Notes under the pieces: model-generated
The model's input: the letters and a program-made list of their open reading frames with translations, nothing else
What the model was told of the DNA's origin: nothing
Database searches by the model: none
Position numbers and translations under genes: made by a program
Part shown: positions 42,640-52,600 of the stretch, piece by piece
Position numbering within the stretch: the first letter of the stretch is position 1
Layout: every line of letters begins with the position of its first letter
Source: Allorhizobium pseudoryzae
Lineage (GTDB): Bacteria > Pseudomonadota > Alphaproteobacteria > Rhizobiales > Rhizobiaceae
Length of the DNA stretch: 64,000 nt
Assembly: GCF_011046245.1 (NCBI RefSeq)
Contig: NZ_CP049244.1
Coordinates: 62,001-126,000, forward strand
Direction: 5' to 3'

Positions 42640-43920
42640 ATGACACTGAACTATATGTCGAAGACCATTTTGGCCGCCGCGGCCGGACTGACCATCACCG
42701 CGTCGCTGGGAGGGGCTGCCTTTGCGCAATCCTCCGAGCCGGTGACGCTGAAATGGGCACTCTGGGACTGGGATAAGGTCGCCTATTACAAGCCGCTGAT
42801 CGAGGCCTATCAGGCCAAGCATCCGAACGTGAAGTTCGAGCATGTGGACCTCGGTTCGCAGGACTATACCCAGATGATCGCCACGCAGCTTACCGGCGGC
42901 TCCAAGGATATCGACGTCGTCACGATCAAGGACGTGCCGGGTTATGCAACGTTGGTGAAGGCCGGCAACATTTCCGACCTCACCGATTTCATGAAGACCG
43001 ACAAGATCGATGCGTCCGCCTATGGCGGGCTGATCGAGGCGATGACAATCGATGGCAAGGTCTATGCCCTGCCCTTCCGGTCGGATTTCTGGGTCGTCTA
43101 TTACAACAAGGATATCTTCGACAAGGCGGGCGTGCCCTACCCAACCAACGACATGACCTGGAAACAGTTCGACGAGATCGCTGAAAAGCTGAAGGGCGGT
43201 TTCGGCTCGAACAAGATCTATGGTGCGCTGCTGCACACCTGGCGCTCCACCGTTCAGCTGCCCGGCATCCAGGATGGCAAGCAGACACTGGTCGATGGCC
43301 AGTATGACTTCCTGAAGCCGTGGTACGAGCGGGCGCTCGCGCTGCAGAAGAGCGGCGCCATCCCCTCCTATGCCTCGCTGAAAACCTCCAACACCCATTA
43401 TTCGGCGCTGTTCTTCAACGGCACGATCGGCATGCTGCCGATGGGCACCTGGTTCATTGGCACACAGATCGCCAAGGTGAAGAGCGGTGAATCGAAGAGC
43501 GCCAACTGGGGTATCGTCAGCTTCCCGCATCCGGAAGGTGTCCCCGCCGGCACGACTGCGGCACAGCTTGCCGGTCTTTCGGTCAACGCCAATTCGGCAC
43601 ACAAGGAGGCGGCACTCGACTTCATCAAGTTCGCCGCCGGCCCGGAAGGCGCCAAGATCATCGCCGAAACCGGAACGATCCCGGCGATCCGCTCCGACGA
43701 CGTCGCAGCCAAGATCGCGGCCCTTCCCGGCTTCCCGCAGGATGAGGCGAGCAAGAAGGGGTTGAAGGCCGGCAAGTCCTACCTCGAAATGGCCGTCAAC
43801 CCGAATGCGGCGAAGATCGAAGTGGTCCTGAACCGCGCCCATGATGCGATCATGACGGACAATGTCTCGATCGAGCAGGGCCTCAAGGACATGAACGATG
43901 GCGTGAAAGCCATCCGCTGA
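42640..43920 (+). CDS. Sugar ABC importer binding protein of the polysaccharide locus (family 1)
   Basis: 426 residues. Signal peptide MSKTILAAAAGLTITASLGGAAFAQ (from residue 6) and mature start SSEPVTLKWALWDWDKV. Family-1 features are EAYQAKHPNVKFEHVDLGSQDYTQMI, KDIDVVTIKDVPGYATLV, and ALPFRSDFWVVYYNKDIFDKAGVPYP. The start could be either the Met at 42640 or at 42655. A strong terminator-like hairpin follows the stop. Confidence 0.93.
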   Translation: MTLNYMSKTILAAAAGLTITASLGGAAFAQSSEPVTLKWALWDWDKVAYYKPLIEAYQAKHPNVKFEHVDLGSQDYTQMIATQLTGGSKDIDVVTIKDVPGYATLVKAGNISDLTDFMKTDKIDASAYGGLIEAMTIDGKVYALPFRSDFWVVYYNKDIFDKAGVPYPTNDMTWKQFDEIAEKLKGGFGSNKIYGALLHTWRSTVQLPGIQDGKQTLVDGQYDFLKPWYERALALQKSGAIPSYASLKTSNTHYSALFFNGTIGMLPMGTWFIGTQIAKVKSGESKSANWGIVSFPHPEGVPAGTTAAQLAGLSVNANSAHKEAALDFIKFAAGPEGAKIIAETGTIPAIRSDDVAAKIAALPGFPQDEASKKGLKAGKSYLEMAVNPNAAKIEVVLNRAHDAIMTDNVSIEQGLKDMNDGVKAIR

Positions 43921-43931
43921 CATTAACCTGG

Positions 43932-43968
43932 CCGGCCGCGCGGTTCGTCTGCGCGGCCGGTTTCATTT
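43932..43968 (+). terminator. Terminator-like hairpin after the binding-protein gene
   Basis: CCGGCCGCGC (43932-43941) and GCGCGGCCGG (43951-43960) form a perfect 10-bp stem followed by TTTCATTTC. The DUF2264 gene lies only 32 bases beyond, so it is probably a partial terminator. Confidence 0.65.
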
Positions 43969-43991
43969 CATGACATTCACGAGTTCCGGCC

Positions 43992-45836
43992 ATGTATGAT
44001 TTCGCCCGCGCCAATCCCCTGAATGGCAATCCGCTGAAGACGAGGGCCGATCTGCAAAAGGCGCTGCTCGATCTCTTCCGCCCGCTGCTGCCCTATTTTT
44101 CCGAAGGCGGCGCGCGTGTTCGCCTGAGCGCCGCCGGTGCGATCTTCGACCATGCGGCGGCCGATCTCGAAGGTTTTGCCCGGCCGCTTTGGGGCATCGT
44201 ACCTTTTGTTGCGGGCGGCGGCCACTTCCCGTACTGGGATCTTTACCGCAAGGGGCTCGCCAACGGCACCAACCCCGATCATCCGGAATATTGGGGTGAT
44301 GTGGCAGACCGCAACCAGCGCCTCGTTGAACTCGCCGCCATCGGCTTTGCGCTGGCCCTGGTGCCCGACCATCTGTGGGCACCGCTGGATGCGAAGGCCA
44401 AGCAGGACGTCGCGCGCTATCTGCTGGCGGCGCGCGAGCGGGACTATGTCGACAACAACTGGAAATTCTTCCGTGTGCTGGTCGATCTCGGGCTCACGCG
44501 GATCGGCATCGCGTTCGACCAGACCAAGACCGAAGCCTATCTTGATGAGCTGGAGGCCTTCGATATCGGCGAGGGCTGGTATCGCGACGGACCGGTGAAG
44601 CGCGTCGATCACTACATCCCCTTCGCCATGCACTTTTACGGCCTGATCTATGCGGTTCTGGCCAAGGGCGACGAGGCACGTTGTGAGAGAATCCGGGCGC
44701 GGGCCAGGCGGTTTGCCCCGGATATCCGCCACTGGTACGGACCGGATGGCACCTCGCTTGCCTTCGGCCGCAGCCAGACCTACCGGTTCGCCGCCGGTGG
44801 CTTCTGGGCGGCTCTTGCCTTTGCCGATCTGGAGGCGCTGCCCTGGGGCGAGATCAAGGGCTATTACCTGCGTCACATCCGCTACTGGTCGCAGCTACCG
44901 ATCGCCGATCGCGATGGCGTACTCTCCGTCGGCTACGGTTACCCCAACCTCTTGATGAGCGAGAGCTACAATTCCGCCGGCTCGCCCTACTGGGCGCTCA
45001 AATTCTTCCTGGCGCTGGCGCTGCCGGAGGATCACCCCTTCTGGCGGGCAGAGGAAATGCCTGCGCCCGCCTTTGTAGACCCCGTGCCGCTCGAAAAGCC
45101 GGGCATGGTGGCCATGCACACGACCGGCAATATCGTCGTTCTGGCCTCGGGCCAGGAGCACGACAAGATGCGCGGCTCCCATGAAAAATACTCGAAGTTC
45201 GCTTATTCGACCCGTTACGGCTTCAACATCGAAGCCAATGACCGGCATTTCGATGCGGCAAGCTTCGACAACATGCTGGGCCTCTCCGACGACGGCGTGC
45301 ATTTTCGCATGCGCGAGACGCTGGAGGAGGCGCTGATTGCCGATGACATGCTCTATTCCCGCTGGAAACCCTGGGCGGACGTGACCGTCGAAACCTGGCT
45401 GATCCCGGCCAATCCCTGGCACCTGCGTGTGCATCGCATCTCGACGCCCCGCCCGCTTGAGAGCATGGAAGGCGGCTTTGCCATTGCGCGTGCGGATTTC
45501 AATAAGGACCGCACCGAGGTGACGGCTGAGCGCGCCATCTGGTTCGGCCAGAGCGATACGAGTGCGATCGTTGATCTGTCCGGTCAGCCGATCCGAAAGG
45601 GCCATGCGCAATTGGCGATTGCCAATACCAATCTCGTCCATGCCAAAACGCTGGTTCCGCAACTGCGCGGCACCATCCCCGCCGGCGAAACGGTCCTGTC
45701 CGCCGCCATCTGCGCCTTGCCGGTCGAGGTCGGGACGGACTTTCTCGATGCCGTGCCCACGGCGCCGGATCTCGCCGCGCTCGATACCCTTTTCCGGCAG
45801 TCAGGAAGGCGCGTTGCCGCCTTCGACCTCAGGTGA
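43992..45836 (+). CDS. DUF2264-family protein, probable glycan-active enzyme
   Basis: 614 residues in the DUF2264 family. Conserved features: [14 protein letters not shown] [84 protein letters not shown], and [19 protein letters not shown]. The first part is an alpha/alpha toroid, the last part beta-rich. Relatives have been linked with glucuronidase-type activity in gut bacteria, but I am not certain of that equation. The company of GH88 and heparinase-like genes supports an intracellular glycan-degrading role. No signal peptide. Confidence 0.82.
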   Translation: MYDFARANPLNGNPLKTRADLQKALLDLFRPLLPYFSEGGARVRLSAAGAIFDHAAADLEGFARPLWGIVPFVAGGGHFPYWDLYRKGLANGTNPDHPEYWGDVADRNQRLVELAAIGFALALVPDHLWAPLDAKAKQDVARYLLAARERDYVDNNWKFFRVLVDLGLTRIGIAFDQTKTEAYLDELEAFDIGEGWYRDGPVKRVDHYIPFAMHFYGLIYAVLAKGDEARCERIRARARRFAPDIRHWYGPDGTSLAFGRSQTYRFAAGGFWAALAFADLEALPWGEIKGYYLRHIRYWSQLPIADRDGVLSVGYGYPNLLMSESYNSAGSPYWALKFFLALALPEDHPFWRAEEMPAPAFVDPVPLEKPGMVAMHTTGNIVVLASGQEHDKMRGSHEKYSKFAYSTRYGFNIEANDRHFDAASFDNMLGLSDDGVHFRMRETLEEALIADDMLYSRWKPWADVTVETWLIPANPWHLRVHRISTPRPLESMEGGFAIARADFNKDRTEVTAERAIWFGQSDTSAIVDLSGQPIRKGHAQLAIANTNLVHAKTLVPQLRGTIPAGETVLSAAICALPVEVGTDFLDAVPTAPDLAALDTLFRQSGRRVAAFDLR

Positions 45837-45840
45837 ATCC

Positions 45841-47499
45841 ATGCAGGATGCAGACGACGAGGCCGAAATTGCCGCGCTTCACCGCAGGCGGCTGAACGTT
45901 CTCACCTGGGAACGGTCGGCGGCGGACATCGAAGATCCCGCTCATCAGGCGCGCCTTCGGCGCCTGGAAACCTATGCTGGCGCCAGTTTCGGCCCGGACG
46001 TCTATATTGCCGAAGAGGCGGAGATCCATACGAGCCGATTGTCCGTCGGCCGCTCATCCTGGATTGCCGGTCATGCGATCGTGCGGGGCGAGATTGATCT
46101 CGGCGACAACGTCTCGATCAATCCGTTCGCTTGTCTGTCCGGCAGGGTGCGGATCGGCAGTGGTGTCCGCATCGCCTCGCATGTCAGCATCGTCGGCTTC
46201 AACCATGGCTTTGACGATCTGGAGACACCGATCTTCCGCCAGCCTCTGACCTCGAAGGGCATCACCATCGAGGACGACGTCTGGATCGGCGCGAATGCCG
46301 TGGTGCTGGATGGGGTAACCATCGGACAGGGCGCGATCATCGCGGCGGGCGCGGTGGTCTCTCAGGACATTCCGGCCTATGCCATTGCCGGGGGCGTGCC
46401 GGCACGGGTGCTGAAATCGCGTTTGCCTGCTGCTTCCTCGCAGAGCGCACAAGTGGAAGAGGCGCTGACGAACCTCGATGCCGTGGCAAAGCGCGAGTGG
46501 CGGGAGGTCATCGACGGTTACCGCGCGGGCGAAACCTTCGTCTCTCCCGACTCAAGCGGGAAACCCGTCACGTCGCTTCGGCATCTCTGCGATGTCGTCG
46601 AACTGGCGGCGGCCTTTGGCGAACCAGAAGCAGCGGGCGACCGTGCAAAACGGATCGCCGACCTCCAGTCCCTGCAGGATGAGGAAACCGGACTCTTTCC
46701 TGAACCGGGCGCGCCAACGGTCTCGCCTCTCCAGACGGACGCGACGGCACTCTACAACCTGCTGGCCGTCACTTATGCGCTGGATTGCCTCGGCGCAGCA
46801 CCGGTTCATCCGGTGCGTGTGGTGGACAATCTGAGTTCAGCTGACATCGAATCCTGGCTGGAAAGTCTGCCCTGGCAAAGCCGTGCCTGGCATTGCGGCG
46901 CAACGGTCGATGCGATCGCGACCGGTCTTCATGTGAACCGCCGTTACTTCGGCGGTGGAGAAAGCCGGCATGCCCTGTTCGGCTGGCTGATCAATGCCTG
47001 CGATCCGCAGACGGGGCTCTGGGGACAGGCCACCGAAGCGGAAGGCCTTCTGCAGCCGGTCAATGGCTTCTACCGATTGACGCGGGGATCCTTCGCCCAG
47101 TTCGATCTGCCGGTTCCCTATCCGCGGCAGGCAATTGACTCGGTCATCCGCAATTACCGGGATCACGACGGCTTCCGCCACGCCACCCTCACCGCCTGCA
47201 ACCTGCTGGATACGATTCATCCGTTGCTGCTCTGCCTGCAGCAGACCGATCATCGGCGGCGGGAGGCGGAAGAGATTGCCGGGGAGATCATCCTGACGCT
47301 TACGCCCCTGTGGCAGACAAAGCGCGGTTTTCCCTTCGCACAAGGACATGCAGCCGGCCTGCAGGGCACCGAAATGGGGCTTTCGCTCCTCTGGCTATCC
47401 GCCAAACTTCTGGGGCTGGAGGATCGCCTGTCCTTCCAGCCGAAAGGCATCCATCGGTTCGGAGCCACGGTTTCGGCGCCGCTCCCTGCATCGGCCTGA
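45841..47499 (+). CDS. Hexapeptide acyltransferase fused to a helical (alpha/alpha barrel-like) domain
   Basis: 552 residues in two parts. Residues about 45-195 are a left-handed beta-helix acyltransferase of the maltose/galactoside acetyltransferase type, with a His in VGFNHGFDD (about 122), hexapeptide repeats ([27 protein letters not shown]) and the ending [15 protein letters not shown]. Residues about 205-552 resemble the alpha/alpha barrel of glycan enzymes or terpenoid-cyclase-like folds ([57 protein letters not shown]). ATG at 45841, four bases after the DUF2264 stop, so co-translated. An acetyl transfer or deacetylation-related step on the imported sugar is possible. The frame upstream of 45841 is not coding. 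Confidence 0.78.
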   Translation: MQDADDEAEIAALHRRRLNVLTWERSAADIEDPAHQARLRRLETYAGASFGPDVYIAEEAEIHTSRLSVGRSSWIAGHAIVRGEIDLGDNVSINPFACLSGRVRIGSGVRIASHVSIVGFNHGFDDLETPIFRQPLTSKGITIEDDVWIGANAVVLDGVTIGQGAIIAAGAVVSQDIPAYAIAGGVPARVLKSRLPAASSQSAQVEEALTNLDAVAKREWREVIDGYRAGETFVSPDSSGKPVTSLRHLCDVVELAAAFGEPEAAGDRAKRIADLQSLQDEETGLFPEPGAPTVSPLQTDATALYNLLAVTYALDCLGAAPVHPVRVVDNLSSADIESWLESLPWQSRAWHCGATVDAIATGLHVNRRYFGGGESRHALFGWLINACDPQTGLWGQATEAEGLLQPVNGFYRLTRGSFAQFDLPVPYPRQAIDSVIRNYRDHDGFRHATLTACNLLDTIHPLLLCLQQTDHRRREAEEIAGEIILTLTPLWQTKRGFPFAQGHAAGLQGTEMGLSLLWLSAKLLGLEDRLSFQPKGIHRFGATVSAPLPASA

Positions 47500-47526
47500 G
47501 TGGCAGGCGGGCAGCACTGACGCCAG

Positions 47527-48165
47527 TCAGTTGTTGATCACCCGAATATCCGGCTCAGTGCTGCCTTCCATGATCGCGATGCCGTTCGGCAGATCGTTAC
47601 CGTCCAGCTTTTGAAGAATGGCGGCTTCATCCAGCCCCAAACCTTCCCAGCGCGCACGAAGCCTCCGGCGCAGTTCGGAGATGTCCACCTCCACCAGCAC
47701 GGTCAGATCGAAGATCGGCTTCAGTCGATCCCACGGGGACTGGCGCATCAGCAGGTAGTTGCCTTCACACACGATGATGCCGGTCTGGCGGGCGATCAAC
47801 CGTCCGCCGGCACGGGCGATCTCGATCGAACGGTCGAAGACCGGTACGGCCACGACATCGTCCTCGTTGCGCTTCAGGCGCTCCAGCATGTGGCGCAAGC
47901 CATGCACATCGAAGGTGTCGATCGCGCCCTTGTTCGCAAGCCGTCCCCTCTCGCGGAGAACGGAGTCGTCGAAATGGAAGCCGTCCATCGGAAACAGGGC
48001 CGCCATTCCCGGCTCTCTCCGGTTGATCTCATCGACCACCACTTCGGCCAGCGTCGATTTGCCCGATCCAGGCGGCCCGGCAATGCCCGCCATGCGGCGG
48101 GATCCGCATGGAAGCGACAGGAGACGGTCGGCAATCAGGCTGGCATTGCGGCTCAGTGTGGTCAT
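47527..48165 (-). CDS. P-loop kinase of the nucleoside/pantothenate/fructose kinase type
   Basis: 212 residues with Walker A GPPGSGKST (about 29-37), a DGFHFDD acceptor motif (PMDGFHFDDSVL), a lid region and LVEVDISELRRRLRARWEGLGLD. The family includes uridine/pantothenate kinase-like proteins and rhizobial FrcK. No nucleoside or fructose importer is adjacent, so the substrate is open. Start at 48165; the frame continues far upstream but the extra residues are non-conserved. It is convergent with the acyltransferase gene. Confidence 0.82.
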   Translation of the reverse strand: MTTLSRNASLIADRLLSLPCGSRRMAGIAGPPGSGKSTLAEVVVDEINRREPGMAALFPMDGFHFDDSVLRERGRLANKGAIDTFDVHGLRHMLERLKRNEDDVVAVPVFDRSIEIARAGGRLIARQTGIIVCEGNYLLMRQSPWDRLKPIFDLTVLVEVDISELRRRLRARWEGLGLDEAAILQKLDGNDLPNGIAIMEGSTEPDIRVINN

Positions 48166-48542
48166 CAGAACGGCTATCCTCAGGGCTGGGTTGCAGGGTG
48201 CGAAAGTATCCTGCGAGTCGCGATGAATATGCCGTTTCAGCACGATGTGGATCACAATGCCAGACCATGTCACCGGTCGTGCCAAGACATAAACCTTCAG
48301 CATGGCGAGCGCGCAACGGGAACTGACGGCGACGCCCTTTGACGTATTCAGCGCCCATTGCCCTATTTTTACCAATCCCAATAATTGGATCCATTGGTTT
48401 AGGTGTTTCTTATATGCAATTGCCCCATTCTTCTCACGACAGATGAGGAAGCACGCTGGCTGTGGCTGGCGGATCAATCCTGCGCTTGTGTTGATCGCAA
48501 CACATTTGGCGGCTGTAGGGTTCACGGACGTAAGGGGGCACC
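48166..48542. promoter_or_regulatory. Intergenic region before the chemoreceptor gene, with nested CCAAT palindromes
   Basis: No credible coding frame. A possible plus-strand promoter is TTGACG (48339-48344) with CTATTT at 48363-48368, 18 bp apart. Just after it, CCAAT-A-ATTGG (48378-48388) is a perfect palindrome, enclosed by a second pair ACCAAT (48371-48376) and ATTGGT (48393-48398). This could be an operator close to the transcription start of the chemoreceptor gene. The regulator is unknown. Confidence 0.45.
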
Positions 48543-50237
48543 ATGCGTGCTAGCATCAAACTAAAACTGACACTGGCATTCGGCTTCGTCATCGCCATGC
48601 TGTCCGCAATCGCGGCCTTGGGCGTGATGGCTTTGGGCGATCTCAGCGCGAGGCTGGAGACCGTGCTGGAAGAGCCGGCGGCACGCCTGCAACTGGCGCA
48701 GACAATTGACATCGAGCAACTCGAGCAGGTGCGAAACCAGAAGGTCATGCTGCTATCGACGTCGATTGAAGATGTGCGTCAAGCAATCGCAGCGATCGAC
48801 CATCATCGCCAGCTGCATGACGATGCGTTTGATAAAGTCCTCGGACTGGCCAATGGTGAAGAGCGGGCGATCTTTGAGAAGCTGCACCAGTTGGAAGAGG
48901 TCTACCGCCGCCAGGATGACAAGATCCGTGATCTGATGCTGGGCGGCGATCAGGTTGCAGCCCTCTCATTGTCGACGACCGAAAACAAGGCGACGCTGGG
49001 CGAGATCGATGCCGTGATCGATGAGATCGTGAATCTTGAGGGCCGCAGGCTCGAGGACGCAAAACACGCCGCCCATGCGAGTTACGTGGAAACGCGCACC
49101 CTGATGCTCACCATCGCCGGTATCGTGATGCTGGCGGCGACGGTTTCGGCGCTTCTGATCGGACGCTCGATCAACCGCGGGATCGGCAGTGCGGTCAGCG
49201 CCGTTCAGAACGTCTCCGAGGGAGACCTGACCCGTCTGGCGGAGATCCGAACAAAGGACGAAATCGGCGAGCTTCTGGGTTACGTCAACACGATGATCGA
49301 ACGCCTGCGTGGTGTCGTGGGAGATGCGCTTACCGCGTCAGACAATGTGTCCTCCGGCAGCCAGGAACTGTCCGCCAGTTCCGAACAGCTGAGCCAGGGT
49401 GCCACCGAACAGGCTGCCGCCACGGAGCAGGCCTCTGCCTCGATGGAAGAAATGGCCGCCAATATCAAGTCGACAGCCGAAAACGCGGCACAGACAGAAA
49501 AGATTGCCCGTCAATCCTCGCGTGACGCGGAAACCTCTGGCAAGGCGGTGATAAAGGCGGTCACGGCCATGCGCACGATCGCCGAAAAGATTTCGATCGT
49601 GCAGGAAATCGCTCGTCAGACCGATCTGCTGGCTTTGAACGCCGCGGTTGAGGCAGCGCGTGCCGGCGAGCACGGCAAGGGGTTTGCGGTCGTGGCCTCC
49701 GAAGTGCGAAAGCTGGCCGAGCGCAGCCAGGCGGCGGCAGCCGAGATCTCCGCCCTGTCCGGCACCACCGTCCAGGTCGCGACGGAGGCCGGCGAAATGC
49801 TGAATCGCTTGGTGCCGGATATTCAGAAGACGGCCGAGCTGGTGTCCGAGATCACCGCTGCCTGTCGCGAGCAGGATATCGGCGCGAGCCAGATCAACGA
49901 GGCAATCCAGCAGCTCGATCAGGTGACGCAGCAGAATGCATCGGCGTCGGAAGAGATGTCGGCGACGTCCGAAGAACTCGCCGCCCAGGCGGAAGAACTG
50001 CAGGCCTCCATCGCCTTCTTCCGCGTCGAGCGCACGAAGCCTTCGGCACCCAAGGCCGGCAAGGCACAATCCGCAAAAACGCCCGTCAAGAAGCCGATGC
50101 CTGCGAAAATGCAGGCGCCCTCCCGCCCTGCCGCCCGCAGTGTGGCGCAACAACAGGCACGGGCGCAGGGTTTTGTTCTCGACATGTCGATGGGTGGGCC
50201 CGACGACGAAGATCAGGACTTCAAACAAAGTGCCTGA
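48543..50237 (+). CDS. Methyl-accepting chemotaxis protein
   Basis: 564 residues. A first membrane helix (about 8-30), a periplasmic helical bundle without Cache or PAS features (about 31-190, four-helix-bundle type, [28 protein letters not shown]), a second helix (about 195-215), a HAMP domain ([43 protein letters not shown]), and a signalling domain with the hairpin [41 protein letters not shown]. The tail after residue 510 is Lys/Ala/Pro-rich and ends without a CheR-type NWETF pentapeptide. A strong terminator follows. Confidence 0.95.
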   Translation: MRASIKLKLTLAFGFVIAMLSAIAALGVMALGDLSARLETVLEEPAARLQLAQTIDIEQLEQVRNQKVMLLSTSIEDVRQAIAAIDHHRQLHDDAFDKVLGLANGEERAIFEKLHQLEEVYRRQDDKIRDLMLGGDQVAALSLSTTENKATLGEIDAVIDEIVNLEGRRLEDAKHAAHASYVETRTLMLTIAGIVMLAATVSALLIGRSINRGIGSAVSAVQNVSEGDLTRLAEIRTKDEIGELLGYVNTMIERLRGVVGDALTASDNVSSGSQELSASSEQLSQGATEQAAATEQASASMEEMAANIKSTAENAAQTEKIARQSSRDAETSGKAVIKAVTAMRTIAEKISIVQEIARQTDLLALNAAVEAARAGEHGKGFAVVASEVRKLAERSQAAAAEISALSGTTVQVATEAGEMLNRLVPDIQKTAELVSEITAACREQDIGASQINEAIQQLDQVTQQNASASEEMSATSEELAAQAEELQASIAFFRVERTKPSAPKAGKAQSAKTPVKKPMPAKMQAPSRPAARSVAQQQARAQGFVLDMSMGGPDDEDQDFKQSA

Positions 50238-50276
50238 AGGCGCTGTGGTAACGTCTACGCACTAAGCAGACGCTCA

Positions 50277-50309
50277 CCGAGCCCCCGCCGGGGGCTCGGT
50301 CGATGTCTT
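50277..50309 (+). terminator. Intrinsic terminator after the chemoreceptor gene
   Basis: CCGAGCCCCC-GCC-GGGGGCTCGG is a perfect 10-bp stem, followed within ten bases by TTTTTC. It also faces the end of the convergent pao operon. Confidence 0.82.
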
Positions 50310-50311
50310 TT

Positions 50312-52600
50312 TCAGATCAGCTTTTCAAGCGTGACAGGCAGATCGCGCACCCGTTTGCCGGTGGCATGAAACACGGCATTGGCAATGGCCGGGGCAACGC
50401 CGACAATGCCGACTTCACCAACGCCCTTGCCACCGAGAGCCGAAGCACGAAGATCGGGCACCCCGACGGAGATCACCTGGATGTCCGGAATATCGGCATT
50501 GGTCGGCACCAGGTAGTCGCCGAGGTTGTTGTTCATCGTGCGGCCGTTGCGGGGGTCGACGACCCCCTCCTCCAGCAGCGCCTGCCCAATGCCCATGATG
50601 ATGCCGCCGCGCCATTGGCTTTCGACGAGACGCGGATTGTAGAGCCGCCCGCAATCGAACGCGGAGACCATGCGCGAGACCCGCACCGTGCCGAAATCTT
50701 CGTCCACCTCCACCTCGGCGAAATGCGCGCACCAACTGTGCATCGAGTAGTCGCCCATGGTGGGACCCTGCACCCTCGACATGTTGCCCCAGCTCTTCTG
50801 CTGGTCCTCGGGCGAGACACCGTCCGGCAGCGTGTTGCGTCGGACCTCGACATGGTCCCGTCCGAGGCTGGCCAGCAATTCAGGCAAACTCATCGTCGGA
50901 CTGTCATTGCGCGGCAAGGATAGACGACCGTCCTGAATGGTGAGCGTATTGGCACCGGTGTCCCGAAAGGGCGAACCGGAGGCGCCGAGCGCCAGGCCGA
51001 TCAATTCGTCGCGCGCAGCGAGCGCGGCCTTATGAACGGCCCCCGTGATGGAGCCGGCCAGCATCGAGCCCCCGGCAATCGCAGCGCCTGGCAGCCGTGA
51101 ATCGCCGAGCACGACATCGACCTGCCCCACGGGCACGCCGAGCGCCTCGGAGGCCGTCTGGGCGAGGATGGTATAGGTCCCCTGCCCCATGTCGATCGAG
51201 CCGGACACCACTTCGACGCGGCCGTTCGAGAGAATGCGGATCATCGCCTCGCTCGGCGCCTGGATCACCGGGAATGTCCCGCAGCCGATGCCCCAGCCGA
51301 CAAGTTTACGCCCCTTGCGCATGGAGCGCGGCGCCGGGCTGCGTTTCGACCAGCCGAAGGCTTCGGCGCCTTCAGTCAAGGCTTCCCGCAACTGGCGCGT
51401 CGACCACGGCTTGCCGGACTGGTAGTCGTGATCCGCATAGTTCTTCAGCCTGAGTTCCAGCGGATCCATGTTCAGCTGATAGGCGAGTTCCTCCATCGCA
51501 CATTCGATGCCGAAGGCGCTGGGATTCTTTCCCGGTCCCCGCAGTGCACCGGGACTGACCGTGTTGACCGGCACCACCCGCGACTCCGATGAGAAGTTTT
51601 CCACCTTGTAGAGGATCGGCGTCGCCGCACCCGTCTGCTCCGGAACATCCGCATAGACGGAGGTTTCGCTTGCACCGCGTTGAATGATGGCCTGCAGGAT
51701 GCCGTCCTGCGTCGCACCAAGCTTGATTGTCTGGCGCGTGGCGGCACGCCCGCCATAACTGGTAAAGTTCTGCGGCCGGGTCACCGCCAGCCGCACCGGG
51801 CGGCCGAGCTTGCGGGAAGCGGCAGCCGCCACGGCACCATAGGCCAGCGGTTGTCCCTTGGAGCCGAAACCGCCGCCGATGAAAGGGGAAATGATCCGGA
51901 CGTTCTCGCTCGGCAGCGAAAACCACTCCGCATACATGCGGGCCATGCCATGCGACCACTGGCTGGGCTCCCAAAGGATCAGTTGATCGTCTTCCCACTT
52001 TGCCGTCAGGCCGTGCGGTTCCATGGCGCAGTGATATTCGCGCGGCGTGCGATACTCGGCCTCGATCTGGACGGGTGCTGCGGCAAGAGCTGCCTCGGCA
52101 TCCCCCCAGCCGACGCTCAAGTGCTGAAGAAGCTTGCCTTCACCGGCTTTCGGATCATCGAGATCGGCAACGCCTGGCTGTTCCTCATAGGTCACGCTGA
52201 CGAGGCGCGCTGCTTCCGCCGCCTGTTCACGCGTTTCCGCCACCACAGCGGCAATCGACTGGCCGTTGAACTGCACCTCCCGTGGCAGCGGATGGTAGGG
52301 CAGGTCTTCCGGCGGGTTGCCGCCCCAGTCACCCGAGAGGCGAAGGCCCAGATCATCCTCCGGCGTCAGCACCATCAGCACGCCCGGCGCGGCCAGTGCG
52401 CGTGCGGTATCGACGTTCAACACACGACCGGCTGCAATCGTGCTTTGGACGAGCACCGCGTGCGCCAGCTCGTCCGTTGGGTATTCCAGTGCGTAGGTTG
52501 CGCCACCCGTTACCTTCAACTGGCCTTCGATACGGGCAAGGCGCCCGCCGACGGCGCCATCGGCGGAATTGCCGTGTTTGCGGGGTTCCATGATCGTCAT
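50312..52600 (-). CDS. paoC: Aldehyde oxidoreductase molybdenum-binding subunit (xanthine dehydrogenase family)
   Basis: 762 residues, large Moco subunit of the PaoC/YagR type. Family features are IEGQLKVTGGATYALEY near the start, GGGFGSKGQPLAYGAVAAAASRKLGRPVRL, RGPGKNPSAFGIECAMEELAY, DMGQGTYTILAQTASEALG, and the catalytic glutamate in ALGGKGVGEVGIVG near the C-terminus. Start at 52600 with GGGAG eight bases upstream, overlapping the FAD subunit stop (ATGA). No Tat signal is seen on this subunit or on the iron-sulfur subunit, so the complex is probably cytoplasmic, unlike periplasmic E. coli PaoABC. The substrate is likely an aldehyde. Confidence 0.92.
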   Translation of the reverse strand: MTIMEPRKHGNSADGAVGGRLARIEGQLKVTGGATYALEYPTDELAHAVLVQSTIAAGRVLNVDTARALAAPGVLMVLTPEDDLGLRLSGDWGGNPPEDLPYHPLPREVQFNGQSIAAVVAETREQAAEAARLVSVTYEEQPGVADLDDPKAGEGKLLQHLSVGWGDAEAALAAAPVQIEAEYRTPREYHCAMEPHGLTAKWEDDQLILWEPSQWSHGMARMYAEWFSLPSENVRIISPFIGGGFGSKGQPLAYGAVAAAASRKLGRPVRLAVTRPQNFTSYGGRAATRQTIKLGATQDGILQAIIQRGASETSVYADVPEQTGAATPILYKVENFSSESRVVPVNTVSPGALRGPGKNPSAFGIECAMEELAYQLNMDPLELRLKNYADHDYQSGKPWSTRQLREALTEGAEAFGWSKRSPAPRSMRKGRKLVGWGIGCGTFPVIQAPSEAMIRILSNGRVEVVSGSIDMGQGTYTILAQTASEALGVPVGQVDVVLGDSRLPGAAIAGGSMLAGSITGAVHKAALAARDELIGLALGASGSPFRDTGANTLTIQDGRLSLPRNDSPTMSLPELLASLGRDHVEVRRNTLPDGVSPEDQQKSWGNMSRVQGPTMGDYSMHSWCAHFAEVEVDEDFGTVRVSRMVSAFDCGRLYNPRLVESQWRGGIIMGIGQALLEEGVVDPRNGRTMNNNLGDYLVPTNADIPDIQVISVGVPDLRASALGGKGVGEVGIVGVAPAIANAVFHATGKRVRDLPVTLEKLI

